A stretch of 64,000 nucleotides of DNA from Planctomycetales bacterium (GTDB taxonomy: Bacteria > Planctomycetota > Planctomycetia > Planctomycetales > Planctomycetaceae). Every line of letters begins with the position of its first letter. Positions within the stretch are counted from its first letter, which is position 1. The stretch lies in NCBI GenBank assembly GCA_028285345.1, contig JANQPT010000014.1:434001-498000 (forward strand), written 5' to 3'. The notes beneath the pieces are model-generated. The model was given only the letters and a program-made list of their open reading frames with translations. It was not told where the DNA came from and made no database searches. A program made the position numbers and the translations under genes. This document shows, piece by piece, positions 1 to 9,977 of this stretch.

Positions 1-1
1 G

Positions 2-2023
2 GTCGCCCCGGCGGACAAACCAGACCAGTGGAAGACGGTCAAGTTTTCATCAGCGCTGGCCGATTTTTCACAGGCGAAGGGGAACTACTTTGTGAAGCAC
101 GCCATCGACGGCGATTTCGGCGACGACAATGGCTGGGCCGTCGACGGCAGCAACCGGCACGAAGACCGCACCGCGTTTTTCATCCCCGCCGAGCCGTTTG
201 GTTTCGAGGGGGGCACGTTGATCAAGATACGGATGAAGCACCAGTCCCGCTGGACGAACCACAGCATCGGCCGGTTTCGCCTGTCGGTCACCGACGATCG
301 GGCTGTGCTGCCCGCCACACTGAGCGGCTGGCAGCTTGCCGGGATGTTCAAAGCCGAAAGCGGCGACGAAGCATTTAACTCCGCATATCCGCCCGAGCAA
401 GGCGTCGACCTGAGCGCGACGTATGACGACGGTAAGATCAAGTGGGAACCGCAGCCGAAATTCGACGACGGCAAGGTGCACGAGCTGAAAGGGTATGTCG
501 GCGCGACCTATCTTTATCGCACGGTTAATTCGCCGTCGCCGCGCAAAGCAATTTTCTCACTCGGCAGCAACGATGCGATCAAAATGTGGGTCAACGGCAA
601 AGCCGTGCTGTCGAACAATGTGCAGCGGGTGGTCGAGCCCAATCAGGACCAAGTCACGGTCGAACTTCAGCCGGGCGAGAATCAGATCCTGCTCAAGATC
701 GTCAACTACGGCGCCGGACACGGTTTCTATTTTCAGAAGTCGATCGAAAACGGCAATTCGGAAGTCTTGGAACTGACGCCGCTATTGGCCAAATCGACCG
801 AGAGCCGCAGCGCCGGCGACAATAAACGGTTGCGGGACTACTACCGCAGGAACTACTCGCCGGATTGGCGGCGGATGAGCGATGAATTGACGTCGATCAA
901 AAAACAAAAGCAATCGCTGCTCGGCAAGATTCCGGCAACGATGATTATGAAGGACAAGGCGGAACCGCGGGATTGTTTCGTGTTAATCCGGGGCGAATAC
1001 ACCAAACCGGGCGAGAAGGTCGAAATGGGAGTGCCGGCTGCGCTGCCTGCATTACCATCCGACGCACCGAAGAACCGTTTGGCGGTGGCGCGTTGGCTTG
1101 TGGACGAGAAGCATCCGCTGACCGCGCGCGTCACGGTCAACCGCTTTTGGCAGCAGTACTTCGGCACGGGGATCGTCAAGACGTCTGAGGACTTCGGTTC
1201 GCAGGGCGAATGGCCCTCGCATCCGCAGCTTATCGATTGGCTGGCCACCGATTTCATTCGCAGCGGGTGGGACGTCAAACGGCTGCAGAAATTGATCGTG
1301 ATGTCGGCGACATACCGGCAATCGTCGAAAGTCACTCGCGAAATCCACGCACGCGATCCGCAAAACCGTCTGTTGGCCCACGGACCGCGGTTCCGGCTCG
1401 ACGCCGAGATGCTGCGCGACAACGCACTGTTTTTGGGCGGACTGCTTGTCGAACAAGTCGGCGGCAAGAGCGTTCGCCCCTATCAACCGGACGGGCTGTG
1501 GAAGGCGGTCGGCTATTCCGGCAGCAACACGGTGAAGTTTACGCGCGACAGCGGCGAAAAGCTGTATCGCCGCAGCCTGTATACGTTCTGGAAACGGACC
1601 GCACCGCCTCCGTCGATGAGTACCTTCGACGCTCCGTCGCGCGAGTCCTGTACGGTCCGGCGGGCAAGGACAAACACGCCGCTGCAGGCGCTGCTGCTGT
1701 TGAACGATGAACAATACGTCGAAGCAGCCCGCAAATTCGCCGAGCGAGTGCTGACGGACGGGGGAGCGGATCTGCCGTCGCGGGTGGAATTTGCGTTCCG
1801 CTCTGCCACGGCGCGGCGTCCTACGGCGGCGGAAATGGAAGTCTTTACAAAACTGTATCAAAACCATTTGTCGGAATATCAACAGAATCAGGCCGCGGCC
1901 GAGAAGTTGCTGTCGGTCGGCGAATCGCCGCGCAACGAGAAGCTCGATGTGAGCGAGTTGGCGGCCTGGACGATGATCGCGAATGTGATTTTGAATTTGA
2001 ATGAGACGATTACTAAGGGATAA
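2..2023 (+). CDS. DUF1553-family (PSD1-type) protein, 5' end outside window
   Basis: The reading frame is open from base 2, so the true start lies upstream and only the C-terminal 673 residues are seen. In planctomycetes this family usually has an N-terminal cytochrome c-like part, then DUF1549 and DUF1553. Here the visible first part is a beta-rich carbohydrate-binding-like region (WVNGKAVLSN near 545-620). A clear DUF1553 domain follows (RVTVNRFWQQYFGTGIV, then SATYRQSS, then RRARTNTPLQALLLLND). The haem-binding part expected in longer members is not in the window. The DUF1501 gene 63 bp downstream is the usual partner, and the two probably form one operon. The pair is thought to act outside the cytoplasm; the substrate is unknown. 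An ATG at 92 is internal and should not be used as the start. Confidence 0.88.
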   Translation, partial: VAPADKPDQWKTVKFSSALADFSQAKGNYFVKHAIDGDFGDDNGWAVDGSNRHEDRTAFFIPAEPFGFEGGTLIKIRMKHQSRWTNHSIGRFRLSVTDDRAVLPATLSGWQLAGMFKAESGDEAFNSAYPPEQGVDLSATYDDGKIKWEPQPKFDDGKVHELKGYVGATYLYRTVNSPSPRKAIFSLGSNDAIKMWVNGKAVLSNNVQRVVEPNQDQVTVELQPGENQILLKIVNYGAGHGFYFQKSIENGNSEVLELTPLLAKSTESRSAGDNKRLRDYYRRNYSPDWRRMSDELTSIKKQKQSLLGKIPATMIMKDKAEPRDCFVLIRGEYTKPGEKVEMGVPAALPALPSDAPKNRLAVARWLVDEKHPLTARVTVNRFWQQYFGTGIVKTSEDFGSQGEWPSHPQLIDWLATDFIRSGWDVKRLQKLIVMSATYRQSSKVTREIHARDPQNRLLAHGPRFRLDAEMLRDNALFLGGLLVEQVGGKSVRPYQPDGLWKAVGYSGSNTVKFTRDSGEKLYRRSLYTFWKRTAPPPSMSTFDAPSRESCTVRRARTNTPLQALLLLNDEQYVEAARKFAERVLTDGGADLPSRVEFAFRSATARRPTAAEMEVFTKLYQNHLSEYQQNQAAAEKLLSVGESPRNEKLDVSELAAWTMIANVILNLNETITKG

Positions 2024-2043
2024 AGGCGACAATACTGATCGTG

Positions 2044-2065
2044 AACCCCCGGCAGAGCCGGGGCT
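2044..2065. repeat. Intergenic GC hairpin, AACCCCCGGCAGAGCCGGGG family
   Basis: A short self-complementary element (CCCCGGC, loop AGA, GCCGGGG) lies between the DUF1553 and DUF1501 genes. Nearly the same sequence occurs at 22499-22523, where it is paired with an inverted copy. It is probably an interspersed repeat that forms an RNA hairpin. No T run follows it, so it is unlikely to be a simple terminator inside this operon. Confidence 0.55.
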
Positions 2066-2086
2066 TCGAGGGGGGGAATCGGGACG

Positions 2087-3553
<1,467 letters not shown>

Positions 3554-3658
3554 GCGGCCCGTAGAACTGCGCGGCGCTCGTCGTGATGATGCGCGAAATC
3601 GCTGAATTGCGCCGGTCGTCCCGACGCAAGCCACGGAGTCGCTGCTTGACGAGGTTGA

Positions 3659-4117
3659 TCAGTCGTCTTCGCCGTCGTCCGCGTCGTCACTGCTTTCCGC
3701 ACGAGCGCCGTCGTCGTCAGGCTCGTCCTCTTCTTCGTCGCTGTCGAGCGATTCTTCGACACCGGATCCCAGGGGTTCGTCAGCAGGCGCGTCCCAGACC
3801 ATCGTATGAGTTTCAAACTCACTGACGATGACGTGCTCATCGCTGTCGACGGCCACTTCAACAGAAAAGCCGCACTCCTGCAATTTGACAACTTGTTCGG
3901 AGTCCTTCTCCAACAGTCCATTGTCCCGAATCGCGCGCCACCACTGCAAATGCGGCCAGTCGCGGCGAATAGTTTTCAAGCAGGTTTCCATCGCGCGACC
4001 GTTGGCTCCGGCACTAAACCCGGCCCGATCTGCAACTTTTTGATACGAGGCAACTTTGTCCGCGCGCTTCAGTTCCCAAAGGATCTCCGCGACCAATTGT
4101 GCACGAGACGAAGTCAT
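3659..4117 (-). CDS. Alkyltransferase-like (ATL/MGMT-type) DNA-binding domain protein with acidic tail
   Basis: A 152-residue protein. Residues about 20-90 resemble the C-terminal DNA-binding domain of O6-methylguanine-DNA methyltransferase and of alkyltransferase-like proteins: VASYQKVADRAGF matches the conserved YGxIA helix, and QWWRAIRDNGLL lies where the active-site PCHR loop is expected. The acceptor cysteine is replaced by tryptophan, as in ATL proteins, and the following His is also replaced. It is therefore predicted to bind DNA without alkyl transfer. The last 45 residues are almost all Asp/Glu/Ser, which is unusual for this fold. AAAGG sits ahead of the ATG. It is convergent with the DUF1501 gene. 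The fold call is from motif reading and is moderately sure; the ligand is unknown. Confidence 0.7.
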   Translation of the reverse strand: MTSSRAQLVAEILWELKRADKVASYQKVADRAGFSAGANGRAMETCLKTIRRDWPHLQWWRAIRDNGLLEKDSEQVVKLQECGFSVEVAVDSDEHVIVSEFETHTMVWDAPADEPLGSGVEESLDSDEEEDEPDDDGARAESSDDADDGEDD

Positions 4118-4343
4118 ACTTACCTTTCTGTAGCGACACGTGAACTGGGGGGCTGCGGCCGTCGAGCGAATATCGGCTGCAGAGTTCCTGCGGTCCCGGA
4201 CAACACGGCCGGACCTTGACTGACTAACGCATCTCGGGAAAATTCGACGATTGCGTCTTTTCCCGCCCCGATCGTTTCAATACTCTATGTTTACCGTAAT
4301 TGCCGAGATTTCTCAAGATCGTATCGCGTCTGGAAGCGGACTC

Positions 4344-4772
4344 ATGGAGTCAACCTACCAATCTCATGGGGTACAATTCACGTATCCGGATGAATGGGAA
4401 GTGACCGAACAGCAGGAACAGGACGAAGTCACGATCACCGTGCAAAGTCCAGAAACATCGTTTTGGCTATTGACGTTGTTCTTCGATCACCCCGACCCTG
4501 ACCGGATCTCCGAAGCCGCGCTCAACGCGTTTCGTGAAGAGTACGAAGACTTGGATATTTACAAAGCGCAGGAGGAGATTTGCGAGGCCGATACGGTGGC
4601 CTGGGATCTCGAATTTCGCTGCTTGGAAGTCTACAACAGCGCGTGGATCCGTGTCTTTCGAACGGACCAATTCTCCGCGTTGGTGCTGTATCAAGCCAAC
4701 GATTTGGAGCTCGAAGAGACCGGCGAGACGATGCGGGAAATGACGCGAAGCTTGGACCATTGCTACGAATGA
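4344..4772 (+). CDS. Conserved hypothetical protein (142 aa)
   Basis: A small acidic cytoplasmic protein with no signal or membrane segment. It opens with MESTYQSHGVQFTYPDEWEV and alternates short strands and helices. The pattern 'YPDEWEV...TFQSPE...FWLL' resembles the Mog1/PsbP-like alpha-beta fold seen in many small bacterial proteins, but this is only a guess from the strand pattern. The ATG at 4344 is chosen because GGAAG lies about ten bases ahead. The frame is open upstream to 4251 (ATG at 4287), without a ribosome site. It is convergent with the membrane protein gene that ends at 4808. No function is assigned. Confidence 0.65.
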   Translation: MESTYQSHGVQFTYPDEWEVTEQQEQDEVTITVQSPETSFWLLTLFFDHPDPDRISEAALNAFREEYEDLDIYKAQEEICEADTVAWDLEFRCLEVYNSAWIRVFRTDQFSALVLYQANDLELEETGETMREMTRSLDHCYE

Positions 4773-4807
4773 GCCGCTCGTGTCTTCGGGCGGACCGGTC
4801 CTCGGCA

Positions 4808-5599
4808 TTATCCGGAATTCGGCGGCGGCCGTTCGGTCGCCTTTGCCTGTGGAGGTTCGGTAGTTGGAGCAGTATTCTGCGCTTCAGCCGAATCGGCCGA
4901 TTTTGATTCATCGAGATCGAATTCCTCCATCAATTCCCGCCGCCGGATTGTGACCTGCTTGTCAAATTCGCTCAGCACCTCCATCGCATGGTCGCGCGAC
5001 GTGACCAGGCCCATGATGAGATATTGTGTGATCGCCATCAAATAGAACACCCAACCGACCGTCCCGTCAAAGATGGTCGCCAAGATCGCCCAAACCGGCG
5101 CCGTGCGATTGACGTGTTGGCAGACCAGTCCCTTGAGAAACGGCCGCCAGACTTCAGCGATTGTCGCCAGGATCCGGCCGCGTCGGAATTTGACCTTTGG
5201 AGGTCCGGGGTGGATGATGGAGAACAATTCCTGGTCCGGCATGGTCTCGATCACCCCGAGGGCTAACAGAATCCGCCCTCCAAGAACGAACCAGTCCAAT
5301 CTGCTCCCGGTGGCTGTACTTTCGGCCACGGCTTGCCCGACTTCCGGGCCTACGTCGGGGAACATATTCAACAGCCACCCGAATAACAGATCTTCCATGT
5401 TTTTCGTCGCGACCAGCAGGACCAGCGAAGCCCGAAACCACTGTTCGAGGTCCTTTTCCAACTCCTTATCCATTTCCTGCAGGCGGATAATTTTGCGCAA
5501 AAACAGCCGAAATGCAGGGATCGCGATCACGCCCAGCAGAAAGCGGATTAGCGGCCGGGTCAATGGATTTCGGAATAGATATTTCAGAAACGGGCCCAC
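4808..5599 (-). CDS. Hypothetical membrane-associated protein
   Basis: A 263-residue protein, not recognised. Residues 10-35 ([19 protein letters not shown]) form a basic, amphipathic or membrane-spanning segment. A second hydrophobic region near residues 100-115 ([14 protein letters not shown]) and a third near 175-200 ([19 protein letters not shown]) suggest a small integral membrane protein. The C-terminal 55 residues are charged and then Pro/Thr-rich, probably cytoplasmic and disordered. It is transcribed away from the sugar operon, from the shared 369-base upstream region. Two short strong hydrophobic stretches and normal codon use support a real gene. Confidence 0.65.
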   Translation of the reverse strand: MGPFLKYLFRNPLTRPLIRFLLGVIAIPAFRLFLRKIIRLQEMDKELEKDLEQWFRASLVLLVATKNMEDLLFGWLLNMFPDVGPEVGQAVAESTATGSRLDWFVLGGRILLALGVIETMPDQELFSIIHPGPPKVKFRRGRILATIAEVWRPFLKGLVCQHVNRTAPVWAILATIFDGTVGWVFYLMAITQYLIMGLVTSRDHAMEVLSEFDKQVTIRRRELMEEFDLDESKSADSAEAQNTAPTTEPPQAKATERPPPNSG

Positions 5600-5968
5600 G
5601 AGTGAGCATCCCCATGCGGTGACTTCGACATTCGTGAATCGCCGGCAAAACGGGTCGAATCATCGACTGATTTCTTAACGAAACCGATCACCAGTCGGAT
5701 CAACGCCGCACAGTTTAGCAGATGTCGAATGGTTGATTGAACCTAGATAGATATGTATCACGAGACCGGCACGCTGACGCATGCCGCTCGCCTGCCTCAA
5801 CGGAGAATCGGAGTCTTCGGCGTTTTGAGATGACAATCGGCGCGGACATCTCAAATTCTATATTGACCCCCCTGTGCGATTGTGCCACAGTACGCGACCT
5901 TTCATCGCCGCCTCGATGAGGCGGCGATGACATTGACCGAGAAGTGACACCAACAAGGAGTGCACGCC
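5600..5968. other. Divergent intergenic region, no gene seen
   Basis: This gap separates the minus-strand membrane protein gene from the plus-strand sugar operon and must hold promoters for both. It is relatively A+T-rich between 5700 and 5880 (for example TTGAACCTAGATAGATATGT). No convincing open frame, RNA gene, riboswitch or repeat was recognised. AAGGAG at 5955-5960 is the ribosome site of the dehydratase gene. Confidence 0.5.
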
Positions 5969-7093
5969 ATGGAGGGCGGAGTGCTGTGGCAGCCGTTTTG
6001 GCGCGGAAGACGGGTGCTGATCACCGGGCATACCGGGTTTAAGGGGGCGTGGCTCTGCCTGCTGCTGCGGGAATTGGGAGCCGAAGTCACTGGTTATGCT
6101 CGCGACATTCCCACACACCCCGCGCTTTATGAATTGGCCCGATTGGACGAGGATGTGTGCTCCGTTCGCGGCGATGTTCGCGACTTGGTTGGCCTGCGGT
6201 CGACGGTCCGCGACGCGGAGCCGGAGATTGTCATCCACATGGCGGCGCAGAGTCTGGTCCGCCGCTCCTATCAAGATCCGCTGGAGACCTACTCCGCCAA
6301 CGTCATGGGCACGGCCCATTTGTTAGAGACGCTCCGTGAGACCCCGTCCGCGCGCGTGGCGCTGATCGTGACCAGTGACAAATGCTACCGAAACCGCGAC
6401 GCGATTCACGGGTTCGTGGAGAGTGATCCGCTGGGAGGAGACGATCCGTACAGCAGCAGCAAAGCTTGTGCGGAATTGATCGCCGCCGCTTATCGCGAAT
6501 CATTTTTCGCACGAAGCCGGGACAACCAAACGACAATCGCTACGCTTCGCAGCGGCAATGTGATCGGAGGCGGCGATTGGGCGGAAGACCGATTGGTTCC
6601 CGACTGCATGCGGGCCCTGATGGCGGGCGGGGAGCCCGTGATCCGCAACCCGTTGTTTGTGCGGCCTTGGCAGTACGTGCTGGAACCGCTCAAGGGATAT
6701 CTGATGTCGGCGCAAAGACTGTGGGATGCCTCCGCGGACACGCCAACCGCCTGGAATTTCGGACCACTCGATGAAGACGCCCAACCGGTTTCGGTGATCG
6801 CCGATCGGATCGTCGAATTGTGGGGCCGCGGATCGTGGAAACTGGCCATCGGGGAGGAACCCCGCGAAGCGCACTCGCTCAAGTTAGACAGCACGCAATC
6901 CCGCACCGCTTTGGGCTGGCGGCCGCAGACGACTCTCGACACTGCTTTGCAATGGACGGTTCAATGGTACCAAGCGTTTCACAGCGGACACGACCCCCGC
7001 GAAACCTCACTGGAGCAGATCAGACAGTTTCTCGGAACGGCGCAGACTCCGCCACGCAGCGAACCCGCTGCCGGTTTTGCCAAAGCGGGCTGA
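5969..7093 (+). CDS. rfbG: CDP-glucose 4,6-dehydratase
   Basis: A 374-residue extended-SDR enzyme that converts CDP-glucose to CDP-4-keto-6-deoxyglucose, the entry point to CDP-linked deoxysugars. The nucleotide-binding motif VLITGHTGFKGAWL is typical of RfbG rather than RmlB. The catalytic YxxxK is in DPYSSSKACAEL, and VIGGGDWAEDRLVPDC plus RPWQYVLEPLKGYL are further RfbG signatures. AAGGAG lies eight bases ahead of the ATG at 5969; a GTG at 5960 is the other option. It is the first gene of a plus-strand operon of sugar-modifying and export genes. The cytidylyltransferase RfbF that normally accompanies it is not present here. The C-terminus runs about 18 residues past the usual end, and this extension overlaps the next gene. 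Confidence 0.93.
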   Translation: MEGGVLWQPFWRGRRVLITGHTGFKGAWLCLLLRELGAEVTGYARDIPTHPALYELARLDEDVCSVRGDVRDLVGLRSTVRDAEPEIVIHMAAQSLVRRSYQDPLETYSANVMGTAHLLETLRETPSARVALIVTSDKCYRNRDAIHGFVESDPLGGDDPYSSSKACAELIAAAYRESFFARSRDNQTTIATLRSGNVIGGGDWAEDRLVPDCMRALMAGGEPVIRNPLFVRPWQYVLEPLKGYLMSAQRLWDASADTPTAWNFGPLDEDAQPVSVIADRIVELWGRGSWKLAIGEEPREAHSLKLDSTQSRTALGWRPQTTLDTALQWTVQWYQAFHSGHDPRETSLEQIRQFLGTAQTPPRSEPAAGFAKAG

Positions 7094-8286
7094 GCGTCTG
7101 CTTTGCTGATTTGGGGACCGTTCCGCTCGCCAACGCATATGTGCCGAACCAGCGGCCACGGCGGCGCGAGACATTCTACCCGCTCCAAGCGTACGTCTGT
7201 GCCGAGTGCCGGCTGGTTCAGTTGTCACAGAGCGAAACGCCGCAAGCTCTGTTCGGAGAGTACGCTTATTTTTCGGGATATTCAGAGACATGGTCGCGGC
7301 ACTGCGCAGATTATGCCGAGCAGATGACGGCTGAACTCGGCTTGGATTGCGACAGCCTCGTCGTGGAGCTCGCCAGCAACGACGGTTGTCTGTTGCAATG
7401 CTTTCAGCAACGGGGCGTCCCGGTCCTCGGCGTTGAGCCTGCCGCTAATGTCGCTGCGGCCGCGCAAGAGAAAGGAGTGCCGACTGAGATCGACTTCTTC
7501 AGTGTCGAGACCGCCCGCCGCTTGGCAGGACGCGGGGTGCGGGCCGATTTACTGGTCGCCAACAACGTTTTGGCGCATGTGCCCGACATCTGTGATTTCG
7601 TCGCCGGGATGAAGATTCTGCTCGCCGCTCAGGGCACTATTACGGTCGAGTTCCCGCATCTGCTGCGCTTAATGCAGGCGAACCAATTCGACACGATCTA
7701 TCACGAACATATTTTCTACTTGTCGTTGGAGGTCGTGCAGCGAATCTTCGCCGCCGGCGGGCTCTGCATTACTCACGTCGAGGAACTCTCCACGCACGGC
7801 GGATCGCTGCGTGTTTTTGCCCAGCATGCGGAGAGCAGCCCGGCGGTGGATCGCTCGGTCGAGCGGGTCTTAGAAAGTGAGCAGGTGTTCGGTCTACATC
7901 AATTGGAGACGTACTGCGATTTCGGCGCGCGAATGCGGGAAACGAAACGGCATTTGCTGGATTTCCTGCATGACGCCCGGCGCGATGGGAAACGAGTCGC
8001 CGGTTACGGCGCGCCGGCGAAAGCGACGACGTTGCTGAACTTTTGCTGCATCGATGCCGACCTGCTGGAGTTAACGGTCGATCGCAATCCTCACAAACAA
8101 GGGCACGATATTCCCGGCACTCACATTCCGATTCTTGACCCCACAGCGATCGACGAACGGCGCCCGGATTACGTGTTGATCCTCCCGTGGAACCTTCAAG
8201 ACGAGATTACCGCTCAGTTGGCGGGCATTCGCAGTTGGGGCGGGCAATTTGTGCTGCCGACCCCGGAAGTGAGCGTGCTGCCGTGA
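6964..8286 (+). CDS. SAM-dependent sugar C-methyltransferase (NovU/EvaC/TcaB9-like)
   Basis: Has the three-part layout of sugar-nucleotide C-methyltransferases: an N-terminal zinc-binding module (CRFCQSG and CAECRLVQ near residues 27-80), a central Rossmann SAM domain (VVELASNDGCLL), the diagnostic YHEHIFYLS motif that carries catalytic residues, and a C-terminal Methyltransf_14 region (GYGAPAKATTLLN). Members methylate a carbon, usually C3, of a 4-keto-6-deoxy sugar, matching the product of the dehydratase upstream. The start is uncertain. The only in-frame ATGs ahead of the zinc module are at 6964 and 6952, both well inside the dehydratase gene and without a clear ribosome site. The overlap is about 130 bases, so translational coupling is likely. 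Its end overlaps the next gene by four bases. Confidence 0.87.
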   Translation: MVPSVSQRTRPPRNLTGADQTVSRNGADSATQRTRCRFCQSGLSVCFADLGTVPLANAYVPNQRPRRRETFYPLQAYVCAECRLVQLSQSETPQALFGEYAYFSGYSETWSRHCADYAEQMTAELGLDCDSLVVELASNDGCLLQCFQQRGVPVLGVEPAANVAAAAQEKGVPTEIDFFSVETARRLAGRGVRADLLVANNVLAHVPDICDFVAGMKILLAAQGTITVEFPHLLRLMQANQFDTIYHEHIFYLSLEVVQRIFAAGGLCITHVEELSTHGGSLRVFAQHAESSPAVDRSVERVLESEQVFGLHQLETYCDFGARMRETKRHLLDFLHDARRDGKRVAGYGAPAKATTLLNFCCIDADLLELTVDRNPHKQGHDIPGTHIPILDPTAIDERRPDYVLILPWNLQDEITAQLAGIRSWGGQFVLPTPEVSVLP

Positions 8287-8882
8287 ACTTCACCGAAACA
8301 CCGTTGGCCGGCGCCTTTCTGATTGAACCGGAACCGCTCGAAGATGAGCGCGGATTTTTCGCGCGCACGTTTTGCCGAGAAGAGTTCCGTCAACACGGTG
8401 TGGAGATGGAGATCGTGCAATGCAACCTCTCGCAGAATCAGCGGCGAGGGACGCTCAGGGGAATGCATTTTCAACGTGCTCCGCATGAAGAACAAAAACT
8501 GGTGAGTTGCATACGCGGGTGCGCCTTGGACGTGATTGTCGACCTGCGACTGCACTCCGCGACCTGTGGGAATTGGTTCGCGGTGGAACTGTCACGAAAG
8601 AACCGCCGCATGCTCTACATACCCCGTGGGATGGCGCACGGATTTCAGACACTAGAGGACGACACGGAAGTGTTCTATCAAATGGGACAGGCTTATACGC
8701 CGGAAGCTTCGGGCGGCTTCCGCTTTGACGATCCGGATATCGGAATCGACTGGCCGCTGCCGGTGACCTGTCTCTCGCCACGCGACGCCGATTTGGGACC
8801 CGCGTTTTCACGCGGCGGCGGTGCCGCCGGCCGGTGCGAGCTACCGCTCAAAATCGTTCGGCCCGCTCCAGCTGGTCGCTAG
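8283..8882 (+). CDS. rfbC: dTDP-4-dehydrorhamnose 3,5-epimerase family protein
   Basis: A 199-residue cupin epimerase. Family motifs are DERGFFARTFCREEF, the catalytic-His motif RGMHFQ, the strand YIPRGMAHGFQTL, and the late LSPRDADLGP with the conserved aspartate. It epimerises C3 and/or C5 of a 4-keto-6-deoxyhexose nucleotide. Given the operon it more likely acts on a CDP-linked, possibly C-methylated intermediate than on the dTDP-rhamnose precursor. The start is a GTG whose last two bases begin the TGA stop of the methyltransferase, a classic coupled start with GGAAGTGAG ahead. The C-terminal 25 residues (after RGGG) look variable. The gene symbol follows the family name and not a proven substrate. 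Confidence 0.88.
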   Translation: MNFTETPLAGAFLIEPEPLEDERGFFARTFCREEFRQHGVEMEIVQCNLSQNQRRGTLRGMHFQRAPHEEQKLVSCIRGCALDVIVDLRLHSATCGNWFAVELSRKNRRMLYIPRGMAHGFQTLEDDTEVFYQMGQAYTPEASGGFRFDDPDIGIDWPLPVTCLSPRDADLGPAFSRGGGAAGRCELPLKIVRPAPAGR

Positions 8883-8987
8883 TCGGTGTGCACATTTTAG
8901 CCAACTTTGAGTCTAGTATTACGAATAACATTGTTTACAGCCAGACGCAGTGATGGATGCTGCGATAACGATCGAGGGAGTGAATTG

Positions 8988-9929
8988 ATGCCGGAAGGTC
9001 ATAACGACAAAATCGCGTTCGTCACGGGAGGCACAGGTTTCATTGGACGCTTCGTCGTCCATGCGCTGTTGCGCGAAGGGTATGAAGTGCACGTTGCGTC
9101 ACACCGCTGGGATGGGCCATTTGATCCCCATCCGATGCTGCGGGTGCACCACAGCAACCTGTTGCGCGGCGATGATCCCCGCGACCTGATGGCCATGATC
9201 CGGCCGACACACCTGCTGCACTTGGCTTGGGAAACAGACCATGGCCGCTTTTGGAATTCGCCGATCAACGTGCAGTGGGCGGAAGCCGGTTTGCGATTGC
9301 TGCAGGAATTTCAGGGGCAGGGCGGCCGGCGTGCGGTCTTCGCCGGAAGTTGCGCGGAATATGACTGGTCGTCCGGTCGATGCCACGAGACGGAGACTCC
9401 CTTGCGCCCGCACAGTTTTTACGGCGTCTGCAAACAGATGTTGGGGCGAGTCGTGTCCGGATACGCCGACATCACCGAAATGAACGTCGCCTGGGCGCGG
9501 CTGTTTCATGTCTACGGTCCCGGTCAGGATTCGCAATGCTTGATCCCGTCGGTTGCCGAAGCGCTGCTCCGTCACGAAACGGCGATCTGCCGCCACGGGA
9601 ATCACGTTCGCGACTATCTGCACGTGTCCGACGTCGCTGTCGCTCTGGTGGCAGTATTAGACAGCCCGGTGTCTGGGCCTGTGAACATCGCATCAGGAGT
9701 GCCATCGAAGCTGGGCGATCTGGCTGGTCGATTGGCGGAGATCGTCGGCGGAAATCTGGATCTGCAAATCGAAGAGGGCGAAGCAACGGCCGACAATCCA
9801 CGCGAACTGTTGGCCGACACCACGCGGCTCAACCAGGAGATCGGCTGGTTGCCCGGTCTGACCATCAACGAAGGGCTGCGTTCAGTCGTGAGTCACATGC
9901 GCCAGACCAGCCGATCCAAAGCGGCATAG
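8988..9929 (+). CDS. NAD-dependent epimerase/dehydratase (extended SDR), probable sugar 4-ketoreductase
   Basis: A 313-residue extended SDR. The dinucleotide motif is FVTGGTGFIGRF at the N-terminus and the catalytic YxxxK is in FYGVCKQML. LFHVYGPGQ and the HGNHVRDYLHVSDVA segment are typical of sugar-nucleotide SDRs. As the last sugar-modifying gene before the exporter, it most likely reduces the 4-keto group to finish the deoxysugar; this is inference from position. The ATG at 8988 has GAGGGAG seven bases ahead and is preferred to upstream starts. A 105-base gap separates it from the epimerase gene, so there may be an internal promoter, but all genes face the same way. Confidence 0.85.
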   Translation: MPEGHNDKIAFVTGGTGFIGRFVVHALLREGYEVHVASHRWDGPFDPHPMLRVHHSNLLRGDDPRDLMAMIRPTHLLHLAWETDHGRFWNSPINVQWAEAGLRLLQEFQGQGGRRAVFAGSCAEYDWSSGRCHETETPLRPHSFYGVCKQMLGRVVSGYADITEMNVAWARLFHVYGPGQDSQCLIPSVAEALLRHETAICRHGNHVRDYLHVSDVAVALVAVLDSPVSGPVNIASGVPSKLGDLAGRLAEIVGGNLDLQIEEGEATADNPRELLADTTRLNQEIGWLPGLTINEGLRSVVSHMRQTSRSKAA

Positions 9930-9977
9930 TAATCGGGCCGCATTATTATTCTGGAGTTTTTGAGGACGGGCAACGAC

